A stretch of DNA of 64,000 bases, taken from contig CAUJGJ010000440.1 in the NCBI GenBank assembly GCA_963170055.1, forward strand, positions 34,001 to 98,000, read 5' to 3'. Source of the stretch: Halisarca cf. caerulea. Lineage: Eukaryota; Porifera; Demospongiae; Chondrillida; Halisarcidae. The position numbers and the translations under genes were made by a program. Below, piece by piece: positions 8,561-18,262 of this stretch. Numbering within the stretch: the first letter of the stretch is position 1; each line of letters begins with the position of its first letter. Below the pieces are notes generated by a model that saw nothing but the letters and a program-made list of their open reading frames with translations, had not been told where the DNA came from and searched no databases.

Positions 8561-11486
8561 ATGGAACCGCAGAAGTGGATCACTTTCTCTTTAACTCTAG
8601 TGTTTCTCTCCTTACTACCAACGGGCTTTACATTTTTTGTAACGGTTGAGCCTCATGGAGAGGAATGTTTCTTTGATAAAGCTCAGCAAGGAACGAAAAT
8701 GGCCTTAATGTTTGAAGTTATCGAGGGTGGTTTTCTAGACATTGATGTTCAGGTAGGTCTAGACATTGTATCCCTCATCAGAATTCAGTCTTCATAAGCA
8801 GTTTGTTCTAGAAATGTGTTTCGTAACTTTTACAGTATGTTCATGTATTAATTTTTAGTAAGTACACGGTTTGAGCATCTATGCATGTACCACATGCATA
8901 TTATATTCTAGATAGATAATAATTTCAACAGGAATATAGATCTTTGGTTTGTATGTATGTTTGTGCTTACACAGATATCTGGACCTGACGGTAAATCTAT
9001 ATATTCCGGTGAACGTGAGAGTAGTGGAAAGTATGCATTTGCAGCTCATATGAATGGTGTGTACACTTACTGCTTCAGCAATCAGATGTCTTCCATGACA
9101 TCAAAGACAGTCATGTTTAGTATGGACTTGGGGGATGCCCCTCAGGATTCCTCAGATGGTGAGGTCTATGGTGTCATGTATTGGGTTGTCTTAAGAAGTT
9201 GTTCTGTACTACCACTACCTCCTGCTGCAGTACACCACAACAAACTAGAGGACATGATAGCTGCTCTGTCTGCTGGTTTATCAGCTGTGAAGCACGAGGA
9301 GGAGTACATGGAAGTCCGGGAGAGGGTCCACAGGATAAGTTAGTCATCACATTTTCCTCATGTACCCTGTGTGTCTTGCTGCTCCTTCCCATGTACCCTG
9401 TGTGTCTTGCTGCTCCTTCCCATGTACCCTGTGTGTCTTGCTGTTCCTTCCCATGTACCCTGTGTGTCTTGCTGCTCCTTCCCATGTACCCTGTGTGTCT
9501 TGCTGTTCCTTCCCATGTACCCTGTGTGTCTTGCTGCTCCTTCCCATGTACCCTGTGTGTCTTGCTGTTCCTTCCCATATACCCTGTGTGTCTTGCTGCT
9601 CCTTCCCATATACCCTGTGTGTCTTGCTGCTCCTTCCCATGTACCCTGTGTGTCTTGCTGCTCCTTCCCATGTACCCTGTGTGTCTTGCTGTTCCTTCCC
9701 ATGTACCCTGTGTGTCTTGCTGCTCCTTCCCATGTACCCTGTGTGTCTTGCTGCTCCTTCCCATGTACCCTGTGTGTCTTGCTGTTCCTTCCCATGTACC
9801 CTGTGTGTCTTGCTGCTCCTTCCCATGTACCCTGTGTGTCTTGCTGTTCCTTCCCATGTGCCCTGTGTGTCTTGCTGCTCCTTCCCATGTACCCTGTGTG
9901 TCTTGCTGCTCCTTCCCATATACCCTGTGTGTCTTGCTGCTCCTTCCCATGTACCCTGTGTGTCTTGCTGCCCCTTCCCATGTACCCTGTGTGTCTTGCT
10001 GCTCCTTCCCATGTACCCTGTGTGTCTTGCTGCTCCTTCCCATGTACCCTGTGTGTCTTGCTGCTCCTTCCCGTGTGCCCTGTGTGTCTTGCTGCTCCTT
10101 CCCATGTACCCTGTGTGTCTTGCTGCTCCTTCCCATGTACCCTGTGTGTCTTGCTGCTCCTTCCCATGTACCCTGTGTGTCTTGCTGCTCCTTCCCATGT
10201 ACCCTGTGTGTCTTGCTGCTCCTTCCCATGTACCCTGTGTGTCTTGCTGCTCCTTCCCGTGTACCCTGTGTGTCTTGCTGCCCCTTCCCATGTACCCTGT
10301 GTGTCTTGCTGCTCCTTCCCATGTGCCCTGTGTGTCTTGCTGTTCCTTCCCATGTACCCTGTGTGTCTTGCTGCTCCTTCCCATATACCCTGTGTGTCTT
10401 GCTGCTCCTTCCCATGTACCCTGTGTGTCTTGCTGCCCCTTCCCATGTACCCTGTGTGTCTTGCTGCTCCTTCCCATGTGCCCTGTGTGTCTTGCTGCTC
10501 CTTCCCATGTACCCTGTGTGTCTTGCTGCTCCTTCCCATGTACCCTGTGTGTCTTGCTGCTCCTTCCCATGTACCCTGTGTGTCTTGCTGTTCCTTCCCA
10601 TGTACCCTGTGTGTCTTGCTGCTCCTTCCCATGTACCCTGTGTGTCTTGCTGCTCCTTCCCATGTACCCTGTGTGTCTTGCTGTTCCTTCCCATGTACCC
10701 TGTGTGTCTTGCTGCTCCTTCCCGTGTACCCTGTGCAGGGCCGCATTTAGGGGGGGGGGGGGGGGGGGGGGGGGAATGCCCCCCCTTGCAGATCTGCTGC
10801 ATCCCTAAACTTGTATCTCAACATATACACTAAGGGTTCCTGAAAGGTAGAATTTATTTGAAAATGGATGAAAAACAAGCTTTTATGTTATAATTTTGAA
10901 TTTTTTTTCTCAAGACCACTGTCACCAATCCCTTAACCCCCTTGAATTGTACATACATAGCATTGAAACCTACTGTATTATACCCCCCCCTCCCCACATA
11001 GTATTGTTACCTATAATACCCCCCCCCCGCCCAGTCTCTGTACACCTATACCGTCCCGTATTGTGTTGCCCCCCCCCCCCCCCCCCCAACATTTTAGGAA
11101 GCTCAATTTGCCCCCCAGCCCCGAATCCTGTATGCACCCCTGCTGTGTGTCTTGCTGCTCCTTCCCATGTACCCTGTGTGTCTTTGCTGCTCCTTCCCAT
11201 GTACCCTGTGTGTCTTGCTGCTCCTTCCCATGTACCCTGTGTGTCTTGCTGTTCCTTCCCGTGTACCCTGTGTGTCTTGCTGCTCCTTCATATGTACCCT
11301 GTGTGTCTTGCTGCTCCTGATGTATTCTGTGTGTTAATGCTTCTTTCCTACTCACTTGTAGTCAATGACAGTACGAATTCGAGAGTGGTCTGGTGGTCAG
11401 TGTTTGAAGCTTTTTTGATTGTCTGTATGACATTTGGACAAATATATTATTTAAAGAGATTCTTTGAAGTTAGGCGTGTCATCTAA
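8561..11486 (+). CDS. TMED2: Transmembrane emp24 domain-containing protein 2 (p24 beta1), complete, 4 exons
   Basis: p24 proteins are type I membrane cargo receptors cycling between ER and Golgi in COPII and COPI vesicles. Exons: 8561-8752, 8975-9158, 9231-9338 and 11362-11486 (stop TAA), 202 codons, close to the usual length of about 200. Order: signal peptide [15 protein letters not shown]..., GOLD domain with [38 protein letters not shown] and [20 protein letters not shown] (the two conserved cysteines are present), coiled coil [20 protein letters not shown] and [12 protein letters not shown], the transmembrane helix after NSRVVWW, and tail [13 protein letters not shown] with the FF coat-binding pair. 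ATG 8561 is preferred over 8531 because it puts the signal peptide at the N-terminus. Exon 2 could instead end at 9170. The third intron holds a minisatellite and a transposon. Confidence 0.93.
9355..10735. repeat. 30-bp minisatellite, first block, in TMED2 intron 3
   Basis: About 46 copies of a 30-bp unit containing CATGTACCCTGTGTGTCTTG then CTGCTCCTTCC. Most variation is GCTCC/GTTCC/GCCCC and TACC/TGCC. The period is divisible by three and free of stops in several frames, which creates several spurious ORFs of 440-550 codons on both strands. Confidence 0.96.
10736..11142. mobile_element. 407-bp non-autonomous DNA transposon inside the minisatellite
   Basis: It begins CAGGGCCGCATTTAGG and ends with the near reverse complement (CCTGTATGCACCCCTG), an imperfect terminal inverted repeat matching at about 12 of 16 positions. 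It is flanked by CTGTG on both sides (10731-10735 and 11143-11147), although that word also belongs to the repeat unit. Long G and C runs lie inside both ends. No transposase is present. Confidence 0.7.
11143..11320. repeat. 30-bp minisatellite, second block
   Basis: About six further copies of the TMED2-intron unit, resuming after the transposon and degenerating just before exon 4. The unit phase continues across the inserted element. Confidence 0.93.
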
Positions 11487-11619
11487 GATTTTGTTCTTTA
11501 TTGTCCTTTGCTGGACTATTGCAGGTCACTATTTGTTCATGTGACATTTCATTCTACTCCTATTAACAAAGCTGACAAGTGCAAAACTATGTGCAATATC
11601 ACAGAAGTGATTGGTCAAT

Positions 11620-11946
11620 TGCTTCTTTCCAATGGTCCCTCCATTGATGACATTGAAGGCAGGTACTGGAAGAACAACTTGTTTGTTTCCAAAGAGATCC
11701 GATGTGTGCCGATACAACAAGACACCCTTGTGAGCCGCTCCTGCTTTACAAATAGCCAGAGACACGCCGAGTATAGCATTGGCTCCTAGTTTCGTCTTAT
11801 TTTCTGTCCCATCCAAATCCAGCAGCACTTTATCAACGTCTCCCTGCTTAGGTTCCCTTTGATGTCGTAACTTCGACTTCAATGGTGGGGTTGCCGCGAC
11901 TGTCGAAGATCTCTCTTGCGTGCTCTTTACTCAGACGTTCTGACAT
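11620..11946 (-). pseudogene. Truncated enolase copy
   Basis: From ATG at 11946 the minus strand reads [19 protein letters not shown], the enolase N-terminus. It then jumps with a frame change to [39 protein letters not shown] and [13 protein letters not shown]. About 60 residues between these blocks are missing, including the substrate-loop region after the GNPT motif. Similarity stops near 11635, so the catalytic barrel is absent. The junction is about 10 bases with no room for an intron. It is an intronless, deleted copy just downstream of TMED2 and convergent with it, probably a processed or duplicated fragment. Confidence 0.82.
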
Positions 11947-12049
11947 TCAAAGTCTGAGCACGTGATGTATGTAACAGTCATGACACATGCTGAAAAATTA
12001 AAAGGTTCTCTCTGTTTAGTTTACAATAGAATACAGTCCACACAATGAT

Positions 12050-12503
12050 TTAGGGCATATTTAGAACATTAACAAACAATGTTCTTTCAATAACAATATT
12101 TACTATGTACTCATGCTGAAGACACATTCTGTGACGACCCTGAAAGAAGGGAAAGAGCATTAAGAGGTAGATTCAAACACACTTTAAGAACAGTAACTCA
12201 CCCCTACATCAATGCCCTTAGACGTTAATTCTTTAGGTACTCCTGAGCTGCTGCCGTAGCCACCTTTTGACTCCATCTGATTTTGTATTGAGTTTGTCTG
12301 AAAACAAAATTAGTAATGTAAATAACAACAAAACTAAAGCTATGCAAGACATATTTTGTACACACGTACATGCACACATTATGAATGCATAAACAAAGAG
12401 ACTCTCATTACAAGACTACATAGCCATCAACAGACCACTATACAGACAATAATACACAGAAAATACAACAAAACGGGTCATTAGATGTGCTAACCTTCGC
12501 CAT
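12050..12503 (-). CDS. Possible small spliced gene, unrecognised
   Basis: Proposed exons on the minus strand: ATGGCGAAG at 12503-12495 followed by GTTAGC; 12297-12202 after a TTTTGTTTTCAG acceptor and before GTGAGT; then 12139-12050 after CTTCTTTCAG, ending TAA. Phases agree and give about 64 codons. The middle exon reads MESKGGYGSSSGVPKELTSK, Gly/Ser-rich. I do not recognise the protein. The splice sites, especially the GTGAGT donor, are the main support. The last exon has no homology I can name and may be in the wrong frame. Confidence 0.35.
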
Positions 12504-12744
12504 AAAACCCACTACACACCAGCAAAGTTGCTGCTTAACACAAAAATATTTGTGACACTACATTTAGAGGATTTCACCTGTTCATAATTTCCATGGTGAG
12601 AGGCGGGCTATTGTACAAAATGGCTACCAGCAGACATTCTACAGTGCCTTGCTGGACAGACAATGAAATTCTAGCCCCATACAAATGTCTTCGGCTAAGT
12701 TTTCGTTAACAGGAAGCTGACACTCCAAGAGAAGTGACAAGACA

Positions 12745-12805
12745 TAGAGAGAGAACACATCACCCAATATAGAGAGAACACACCACTCAACGTAGAGAGA
12801 CTCAG
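12745..12805. repeat. Outlying copies of the 23-25-bp minisatellite
   Basis: A few AGAGAGAACACA-CACTCAA units of the same family as the array at 13.66-15.7 kb, placed just before the 14-bp array. Confidence 0.75.
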
Positions 12806-12899
12806 TGGTACGGACTCAATGGTACAGACTCAATGGTACAGACTCTATGGTACAGACTCTATGGTACAGACTTTATGGTACGGACTCTATGATACAGAC
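12806..12899. repeat. 14-bp minisatellite, left part
   Basis: Tandem GGTACAGACTCTAT-type units (variants CTCAAT, CGGACT). The array is interrupted by the hAT-like element and resumes at 13416. Confidence 0.9.
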
Positions 12900-13415
12900 T
12901 AGTGTTGCCACGATACTCAAAATATATCCTGTATCGCGATATTTCTACAGACGATACGATACATTGAGCATACTTCATGTCATGATACAGGTACCTATCT
13001 CTAGTAGGCTGTCCTGAGGAGGCTGCAATGCTGGTTGGTGCTTTGATCTTTAGCATAACATTGTGGTTTCATCTCTACACCTCACACCCACAGTCAGTCA
13101 ATCAATCAATCAATCAATCAATTAATTGATTGAATGAGTTGTTCGGGCATAGCAACAAGGCACAGAATGCTTAGCCTAAACTAGTGTCACCACTGCCAGT
13201 TTGTATTTGAACACCAGAAAAGGAGATGTCATGCATTGGAAGGTCTCTTATCGATAAATGTATTTGCACATGAACAAGTGATCAGCTAATATTTCTTTCT
13301 GATAACTCTGACTCTACCTATTTCGTAATATGCCGATATCGTGATGTATCATGATACATGTCTAGATAAATAAATATTATTGTGATACACTTTTAGCAGT
13401 ATCATGGCAACATTA
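12900..13415. mobile_element. 516-bp non-autonomous hAT-like element
   Basis: The left end TAGTGTTGCCACGATACT matches the reverse complement of the right end at 16 of 18 positions. Flanks are ATACAGAC (12892-12899) and GTACAGAC (13416-13423), an 8-bp target duplication with one mismatch; GTACAGAC is the wild-type repeat unit. An 8-bp duplication and this terminus are typical of hAT elements. The interior has an ATCA/ATTG repeat near 13097-13140 and no transposase. Confidence 0.8.
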
Positions 13416-13530
13416 GTACAGACTCTATGGTACAGACTCTATGGTACAGACTCTATGGTACAGCCTCTACGGTACAGCCTCTACGGTACAGACTCTACGG
13501 TACGGACTCTACGGTACAGACTCTACGGTC
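13416..13530. repeat. 14-bp minisatellite, right part
   Basis: Further GGTACAGACTCTAT units, drifting to CTCTACGGTACAGA toward the right. The unit phase matches the left block once the hAT-like insertion and one target copy are removed. Confidence 0.9.
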
Positions 13531-13544
13531 CACCTTATTTTCTT

Positions 13545-13632
13545 TATCTAGTATCTTCAGCCAGGAATCATTCATTTCTTCATTGAATTCATCCATTAAG
13601 TCTGTGTGGGCCTTAGCTGGTGGTGTAGTCAT
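13545..13632 (-). other. Coding-like fragment duplicated at 17703-17781
   Basis: The minus strand is open and reads TPPAKAHTDLMDEFNEEMND. The copy at 17703-17781 is highly similar but has an extra base after CACACA that ends the frame at RLNG. The pair is therefore a duplicated gene or repeat fragment, with the downstream copy broken. I do not recognise the family. Confidence 0.45.
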
Positions 13633-13659
13633 AGAAAGACATAGAAAGAGTCTCAGAAC

Positions 13660-14643
13660 ACATCACTCAATGTAGAGGGAACACACACTCAATGTGGAAA
13701 GAACACACACTCAATGTAGAGAGAACACACACTCAATGTAGAGAGAACACACCACTCAATGTGGAGAGAACACATCACTCAATGTGGAGAGAACACACCA
13801 CTCAATGTACAGAGAACACACCACTCAATGTGGAGAGAACACACCACTCAATGTGGAGAGAACACACATTCTATGCGGAGAGAACACATCACTCAATGTG
13901 GAGAACACACACTCAATGTGGAGAGAACACACCACTCAATGTAGAGAGAACACACCACTCAATGTAGAGAGAACACACTCAATGTAGAGAGAACACACAC
14001 TCAATGTGGAGAGAACACACCACTCAATGTAGAGAGAACACACCACTCAATGTACAGAGAACACACCACTCAATGTAGAGAGAACACACACTCAATGTAG
14101 AGAGAACACACTACTCAATGTGGAGAGAACACACCACTAAATGTGGAGAGAACACACCACTCAATGTGGAGAGAACACACACTCTATGCGGAGAGAACAC
14201 ATCACTCAATGTGGAGAGAACACACACTCAATGTGGAGAGAACACACCACTCAATGTAGAGAGAACACACCACTTAATGTGGAGAGAACACATCACTCAA
14301 TGTTGAGAGAACACACCACTCAATGTTGAGAGAACACACCACTCAATGTGGAGAGAACACACCACTCAATGTAAAGAGAACACACACTCAATGTAGAGAG
14401 AACACACCACTCAATGTGCAGAGAACACACCACTCAATGCGGAGAGAACACACCACTCAATGTACAGAGAACACACCACTCACTGTAGAGAGAACACACC
14501 ACTCAATGCGGAGAGAACCACTCAATGTGGAGAAAACACACACACTCAATGTGGAGAGAACACACCACTCAATGTAGAGAGAACACACACTCAATCTACA
14601 GAGAACACATCACTCAATGTGGAGAGAATAACACACACTCAAT
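13660..14643. repeat. 23-25-bp minisatellite, left block
   Basis: About 40 units of CACTCAATGTAGAGAGAACA plus CAC or CACCA, with TGGAGAG, TACAGAG and TGCGGAG variants. Apparent ORFs repeating NVERTHHSM come from the period. Confidence 0.95.
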
Positions 14644-15425
14644 CATGCAGGGTTTCATTTAGAAAATTAGGCAAGGGGGACAAAACAATACTTACGAAAA
14701 ATATGGGGGGGGGGGTAAAGGGAGTGTGCGTGATAGCGCACCTTCTAGGAGGGTATGGGGGTATTTTAAATTTATACCCAAAGAGGTGCATTTTCAGATT
14801 CATTTGTGGTTCTCAAATGACATGATGAGATGACCAGATTTCTAGTGCTGATCTGACACTAAGCACCTATACGTATATATAATATCAGGGTTCTATCTAG
14901 GATTAACTTTTTGGCGGGAAGCTTCAGTATTTCATGTCTGCTGTGCAAGACATGCCGGTAGTTTCATATGTATGCACATGGTATCATAATGTCTATAAAA
15001 ACACAGGCAGTGCATGCACAGTGATGTAAGGATGTGCGGATATGTACGTAGTAGAGTTGTAGGGGTACATATATAGCTAGGCCGGGGGTCTGGGGCATGC
15101 TCCCCCAGGGAAAATTTGAGTTTTTAGGTTATATAAGGTGGTATCTGAGGCCATTTTGGACCATTCAAGGTTGATTGTGGCACAGAATTACTCTTTGACC
15201 TTGAAGAGATTGTAGATATGCGGAACAGAAAAGGTGGAAGAACAGCTGTTTAGGTTTTAAACACTACATTCTCCTTCTATACTCCTTATTTGTATTGAGT
15301 TCAGTTCTGTATTCAATTTTACCTCTTTAACAAATATAAGGCTAACCTAATTTTCAAGGAGGGCGAGACTCTGGCAAGGGAGGGCAAATGCCCCCCCCCC
15401 CCATCCTCCCCTACATGAAACCCTG
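14644..15425. mobile_element. About 780-bp non-autonomous DNA transposon inside the minisatellite
   Basis: Inverted ends CAGGGTTTCAT (14648-14658) and ATGAAACCCTG (15415-15425) split the array. TCAAT lies on each side (14639-14643 and 15426-15430), but four extra bases precede the left CAGGG, so the exact border is uncertain. Long G and C runs lie near both ends, as in the element at 10736. No ORF resembling a transposase was seen. Confidence 0.65.
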
Positions 15426-15705
15426 TCAATGTAGAGAGAACACACACTCAATGTAGAGAGAGAACACACACTCAATGTACAGAGAACACACCATTCAATG
15501 TAGAGAGAACACACCACTCAATGCAGAGAGAACACACCACTCAATGTACAGAGAACACACACTCAATGTACAGAGAACACACACTCAATGTACAGAGAAC
15601 ACATCACTCAATGTAGAGAGAACACATCACTCAATGTAGAGAGAACACAACACACAATGTACAGAGAACACACACACAATAATGTACAGAGAACACACAC
15701 TCAAT
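15426..15705. repeat. 23-25-bp minisatellite, right block
   Basis: About 12 units continuing the array after the inserted element. Confidence 0.93.
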
Positions 15706-15710
15706 GGGGT

Positions 15711-16240
15711 TAGACACACTAGTCTAAAGCTGCATGTGTATGCCCAGCAGTAAACTACTGCATTGTCTCACATCTGCTGATCCAAAGTCACTTGATCCAA
15801 TGTGCCCTGTGTGCTATAGAGGCAAGAACAAGTAAGTTTGTGAAAAGTTAAACAGTAGAGATCCCTGCCAAACAGTCTCAAGAGCTAACTTGACAATTTG
15901 AAGGTAATCCAATCATATGCTTGTCAACTATCGTTCTTCTAGGTTGTGGAGAACACAAAACAACATAGATTATTGTTTAAATACTAGATCCTAGAGGCAT
16001 CACATTGCCCACTTTATGCCATAAGAGTATCTATGCTGTAAATTTTGTTAACTGTGTTTTAATTTCCTAGCCATTCTTGCCTGACTGTGACACACCCTGC
16101 AAGGAGTCTGAGCATCAAGATAGTATAATCTTTCGCCAGTACTGCATCGACGGGGCGTAGACATGTCTTCCTGTACGCTAAGGGGTAGCCCCTCCATTTC
16201 ACCAATTAATTAGATTGGCACACAAAGCGCGCCAAAACAA
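15711..16240. other. No feature recognised
   Basis: A/T-rich unique-looking sequence with no convincing exon, repeat or RNA gene on either strand by eye. Confidence 0.5.
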
Positions 16241-16248
16241 GACAACAG

Positions 16249-16296
16249 CCAATCAGAATGCTCAACACAAAACGGAAGTAGAACTTTAGTATAAAA
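16249..16296 (+). promoter_or_regulatory. CCAAT plus TATA promoter
   Basis: AGCCAATCAG (CCAAT at 16249-16253) is followed 36 bp later by TATAAAA (16290-16296), normal spacing for an RNA polymerase II core promoter. Transcription would start near 16320 and run into the GC-richer repeat region. On the minus strand the same stretch reads ATGGCGAGG from 16312, so an opposite-strand start is possible but less supported. Confidence 0.5.
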
Positions 16297-16546
16297 GCTG
16301 CTGTCCTCGCCATTTTCCTTTGTGAGTAGTCGTCGTGTTGGTTGCAGGCTCCAATAGCGCTGAATTCAGAAAAGGGGTAACTCCGAACCCGGGTGACCAA
16401 ACCGACCAGGCTACTACCTTGCGCCCATGCTGGCGGGATCTAGGAAGCCCGTAGTAGTCTCCCTTAAGGGGTCCTGGAGTAAGTCTTTGGTGCGGGGCGT
16501 TAAGAGTCAGCCGCATGGCGCTACTCACCAACCTTTTGTCGGTGTA

Positions 16547-17353
16547 CGGTCGGAGCTTGCAGATTGGGTACGGTCCTTGCTCCTTAAAGACGCGGGAGTT
16601 GTGAGTTTGAGTTCGCCCTTGCAGTGTTGCTTGCCACATAGTCCTTTGGAGGCAGGTCCGCTTCATTGGAAGTGGGAAGGGCCTGTAAGTTACCGTTCTC
16701 TTCTCCATCTCTTTGCTGTCTAGTACCCAGCGGTGTGATGTAAGGCCCGTGAGACTTGCAGATCATCGCCCGGTTACACGTATCGTATGTGTGCCGGTGT
16801 ACGGTGTCAGTCGATGTACGGTCGGAGCTTGTGATCGGGTGCGTCCTTGCTCCTAGCAGACATTTGGGAGGGTGTCTGAAAGTCCCCAGCGGTGACGTGT
16901 CATCGCACGGCTACACTTTGTGTGCCACAGTCGTTGTACGGGTCGGTGTACGGTCGGAGCTTGTGATTGGGTGCGTCCTTGCTCCTAGCAGACATTTGGG
17001 GGCGGTGTCTGCAAGTACCCAGCGGTGACGTGTCATCGCACGGCTACACTTTGTGTGCCACAGTCGTTGTACGGGTCGGTGTACGGTCGGAGCTTGTGAT
17101 TGGGTACGTCCTTGCTCCTTAAAGACACGGGAGTTGTGAGTTTGAGTTCGCCCTTGCAGTGTTGCTTGCCACATAGTCCTTTGGAGGCAGGTCCGCTTCA
17201 TCGGAAGTGGGAAGGGCCTGTGAGTTACCGTTCTCTTCTCCATCTCTTTGCTGTCTAGTACCCAGCGGTGTGATGTAAGGCCCGTGAGACTTGCAGATCA
17301 TCGCCCGGTTACGCGTATCGTATGTGTGCCGGTGTACGGTGTCAGTCGATGTA
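16547..17353 (+). repeat. Long-short-short-long tandem repeat (272, 132, 133 and 270 bp)
   Basis: Units begin with CGGTCGGAGCTT at 16547, 16819, 16951 and 17084. All four share the start (to CCTTGCTCCT) and an end containing CCCAGCGGTG. The two long units carry about 140 extra bases in the middle. These include GTAAGT or GTGAGT about 30 bp before TTTGCTGTCTAG, which looks like a tiny intron. The region is richer in G+C than its surroundings and lies directly downstream of the CCAAT/TATA promoter. The product is unknown; a non-coding transcript or an LTR-type leader is possible. Confidence 0.7.
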
Positions 17354-17702
17354 CGGTTTCAGTCGGTGTACGGTCCTAGCCAGTGACTGTGGCAAGTTTT
17401 TGCCTGAAGATTCCAGGGTAGTCTTGTGGACGATGTGCGACCTGTCTAATTGTGTTCTGGGAGAGGAACTGGTGTTGCAGCTGTTTCCGGCAGCAACTTT
17501 TGTTGGTAAATATTCAGTTGCTGATCCATACATGTGTACGTCATATCTAAGAATGAGAATACCTGGTCTTCGTAATTTTGTCAATGTACGTAGTAAATAA
17601 TAATTTATAATAATTGCCTACTGAAGACGTAAAATGGCTGTAATTGCTGTACACTTCCTTGGGTCATGTCCCTTTGTTTCTTTACTGTACCATGTCATAT
17701 AT

Positions 17703-17781
17703 TTCAGTATCTTTAGGAATCACTTATTTCTTCATTGGATTCATCCATTAAGTCTTGTGTGTGCCTTAGCTGGTGGTGTAT
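17703..17781 (-). other. Broken copy of the 13545-13632 fragment
   Basis: Reads GYTPPAKAHTR on the minus strand and then goes out of frame by one base relative to the other copy. It is preceded by the AG of TTTCAG near 17809, so it may once have been an exon. Confidence 0.4.
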
Positions 17782-17932
17782 AGCCTTTTGAAATGCCTGA
17801 ATAACCTGAAACTTGAATTTCAAATATATTCTTGATGATTGATATGATTTTTATGATTTTTATAGAACCTGTGGCGGCAGCATGGTGGTGCTCGCTTTGT
17901 GGGGTAGCTGTGCAGTTGCAGGAGCTCAACAC

Positions 17933-18262
17933 CAGTGGATGGGCATCCGTGGTACTCGATGTGTAGGACGTAATGGTTCCACTACCCTGAAATCCTGCCT
18001 GCTCGAGTAGCCTTTCCAATAAGCCACTGAACTGATTGATGTTGTCCATCTCCTCCATGTTGCTGGACCTGTCCTACCAAGACGACCTGAATCTGGTGCA
18101 TTGTGGTGCTTGGACTAGTCTGAGTAGTGTCAGTGTTCAGGTGTCCAGTAGCTGATTGGCGCCCGTGGTACTCGTTGTGTAGGATGTAATGGTTCCACAG
18201 CCCTGAAGTCTTGCCCGCTCGAGTAGCCAGTCCACCCTGTCCATCAATTGATCTGTTCAAAG
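17933..18262 (-). other. Duplicated coding-like units of an unrecognised gene
   Basis: Two direct copies, about 17933-18060 and 18148-18262, share GTGGTACTCG-TGTGTAGGA and CTCGAGTAGCC. On the minus strand both read LLER, then a Q-G-x-GTITSYT block, then STT and A. Conservation of the same frame in both copies suggests coding. The left copy opens with ATGGAGGAGATGGACAAC (18058) and its frame runs to 17741. The family is unknown to me; a repeat-derived protein is an alternative. Confidence 0.35.

Noticed and set aside
9174..10833. Overlapping ORFs of 438-550 codons on both strands
   Set aside because: The 30-bp tandem repeat is divisible by three and lacks stops in several frames. The ORFs exist on both strands at once and lie in the TMED2 intron.
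11529..11882. Functional enolase
   Set aside because: A large internal deletion with a frame change and absence of the catalytic C-terminal two thirds make it a fragment.
12745..15705. CRISPR-like regular repeats
   Set aside because: Units are contiguous with no unique spacers, the genome is eukaryotic and no cas genes are present. These are minisatellites.
16427..16723. 98-codon ORF after the TATA promoter
   Set aside because: It crosses the repeat units and an intron-like segment, has no recognisable motif and is not preserved in the second long unit.
16685..16723. 39-bp intron in the long repeat unit
   Set aside because: Donor and acceptor words fit, but the length is extreme and no flanking coding frame supports it, so it is kept only as an observation.
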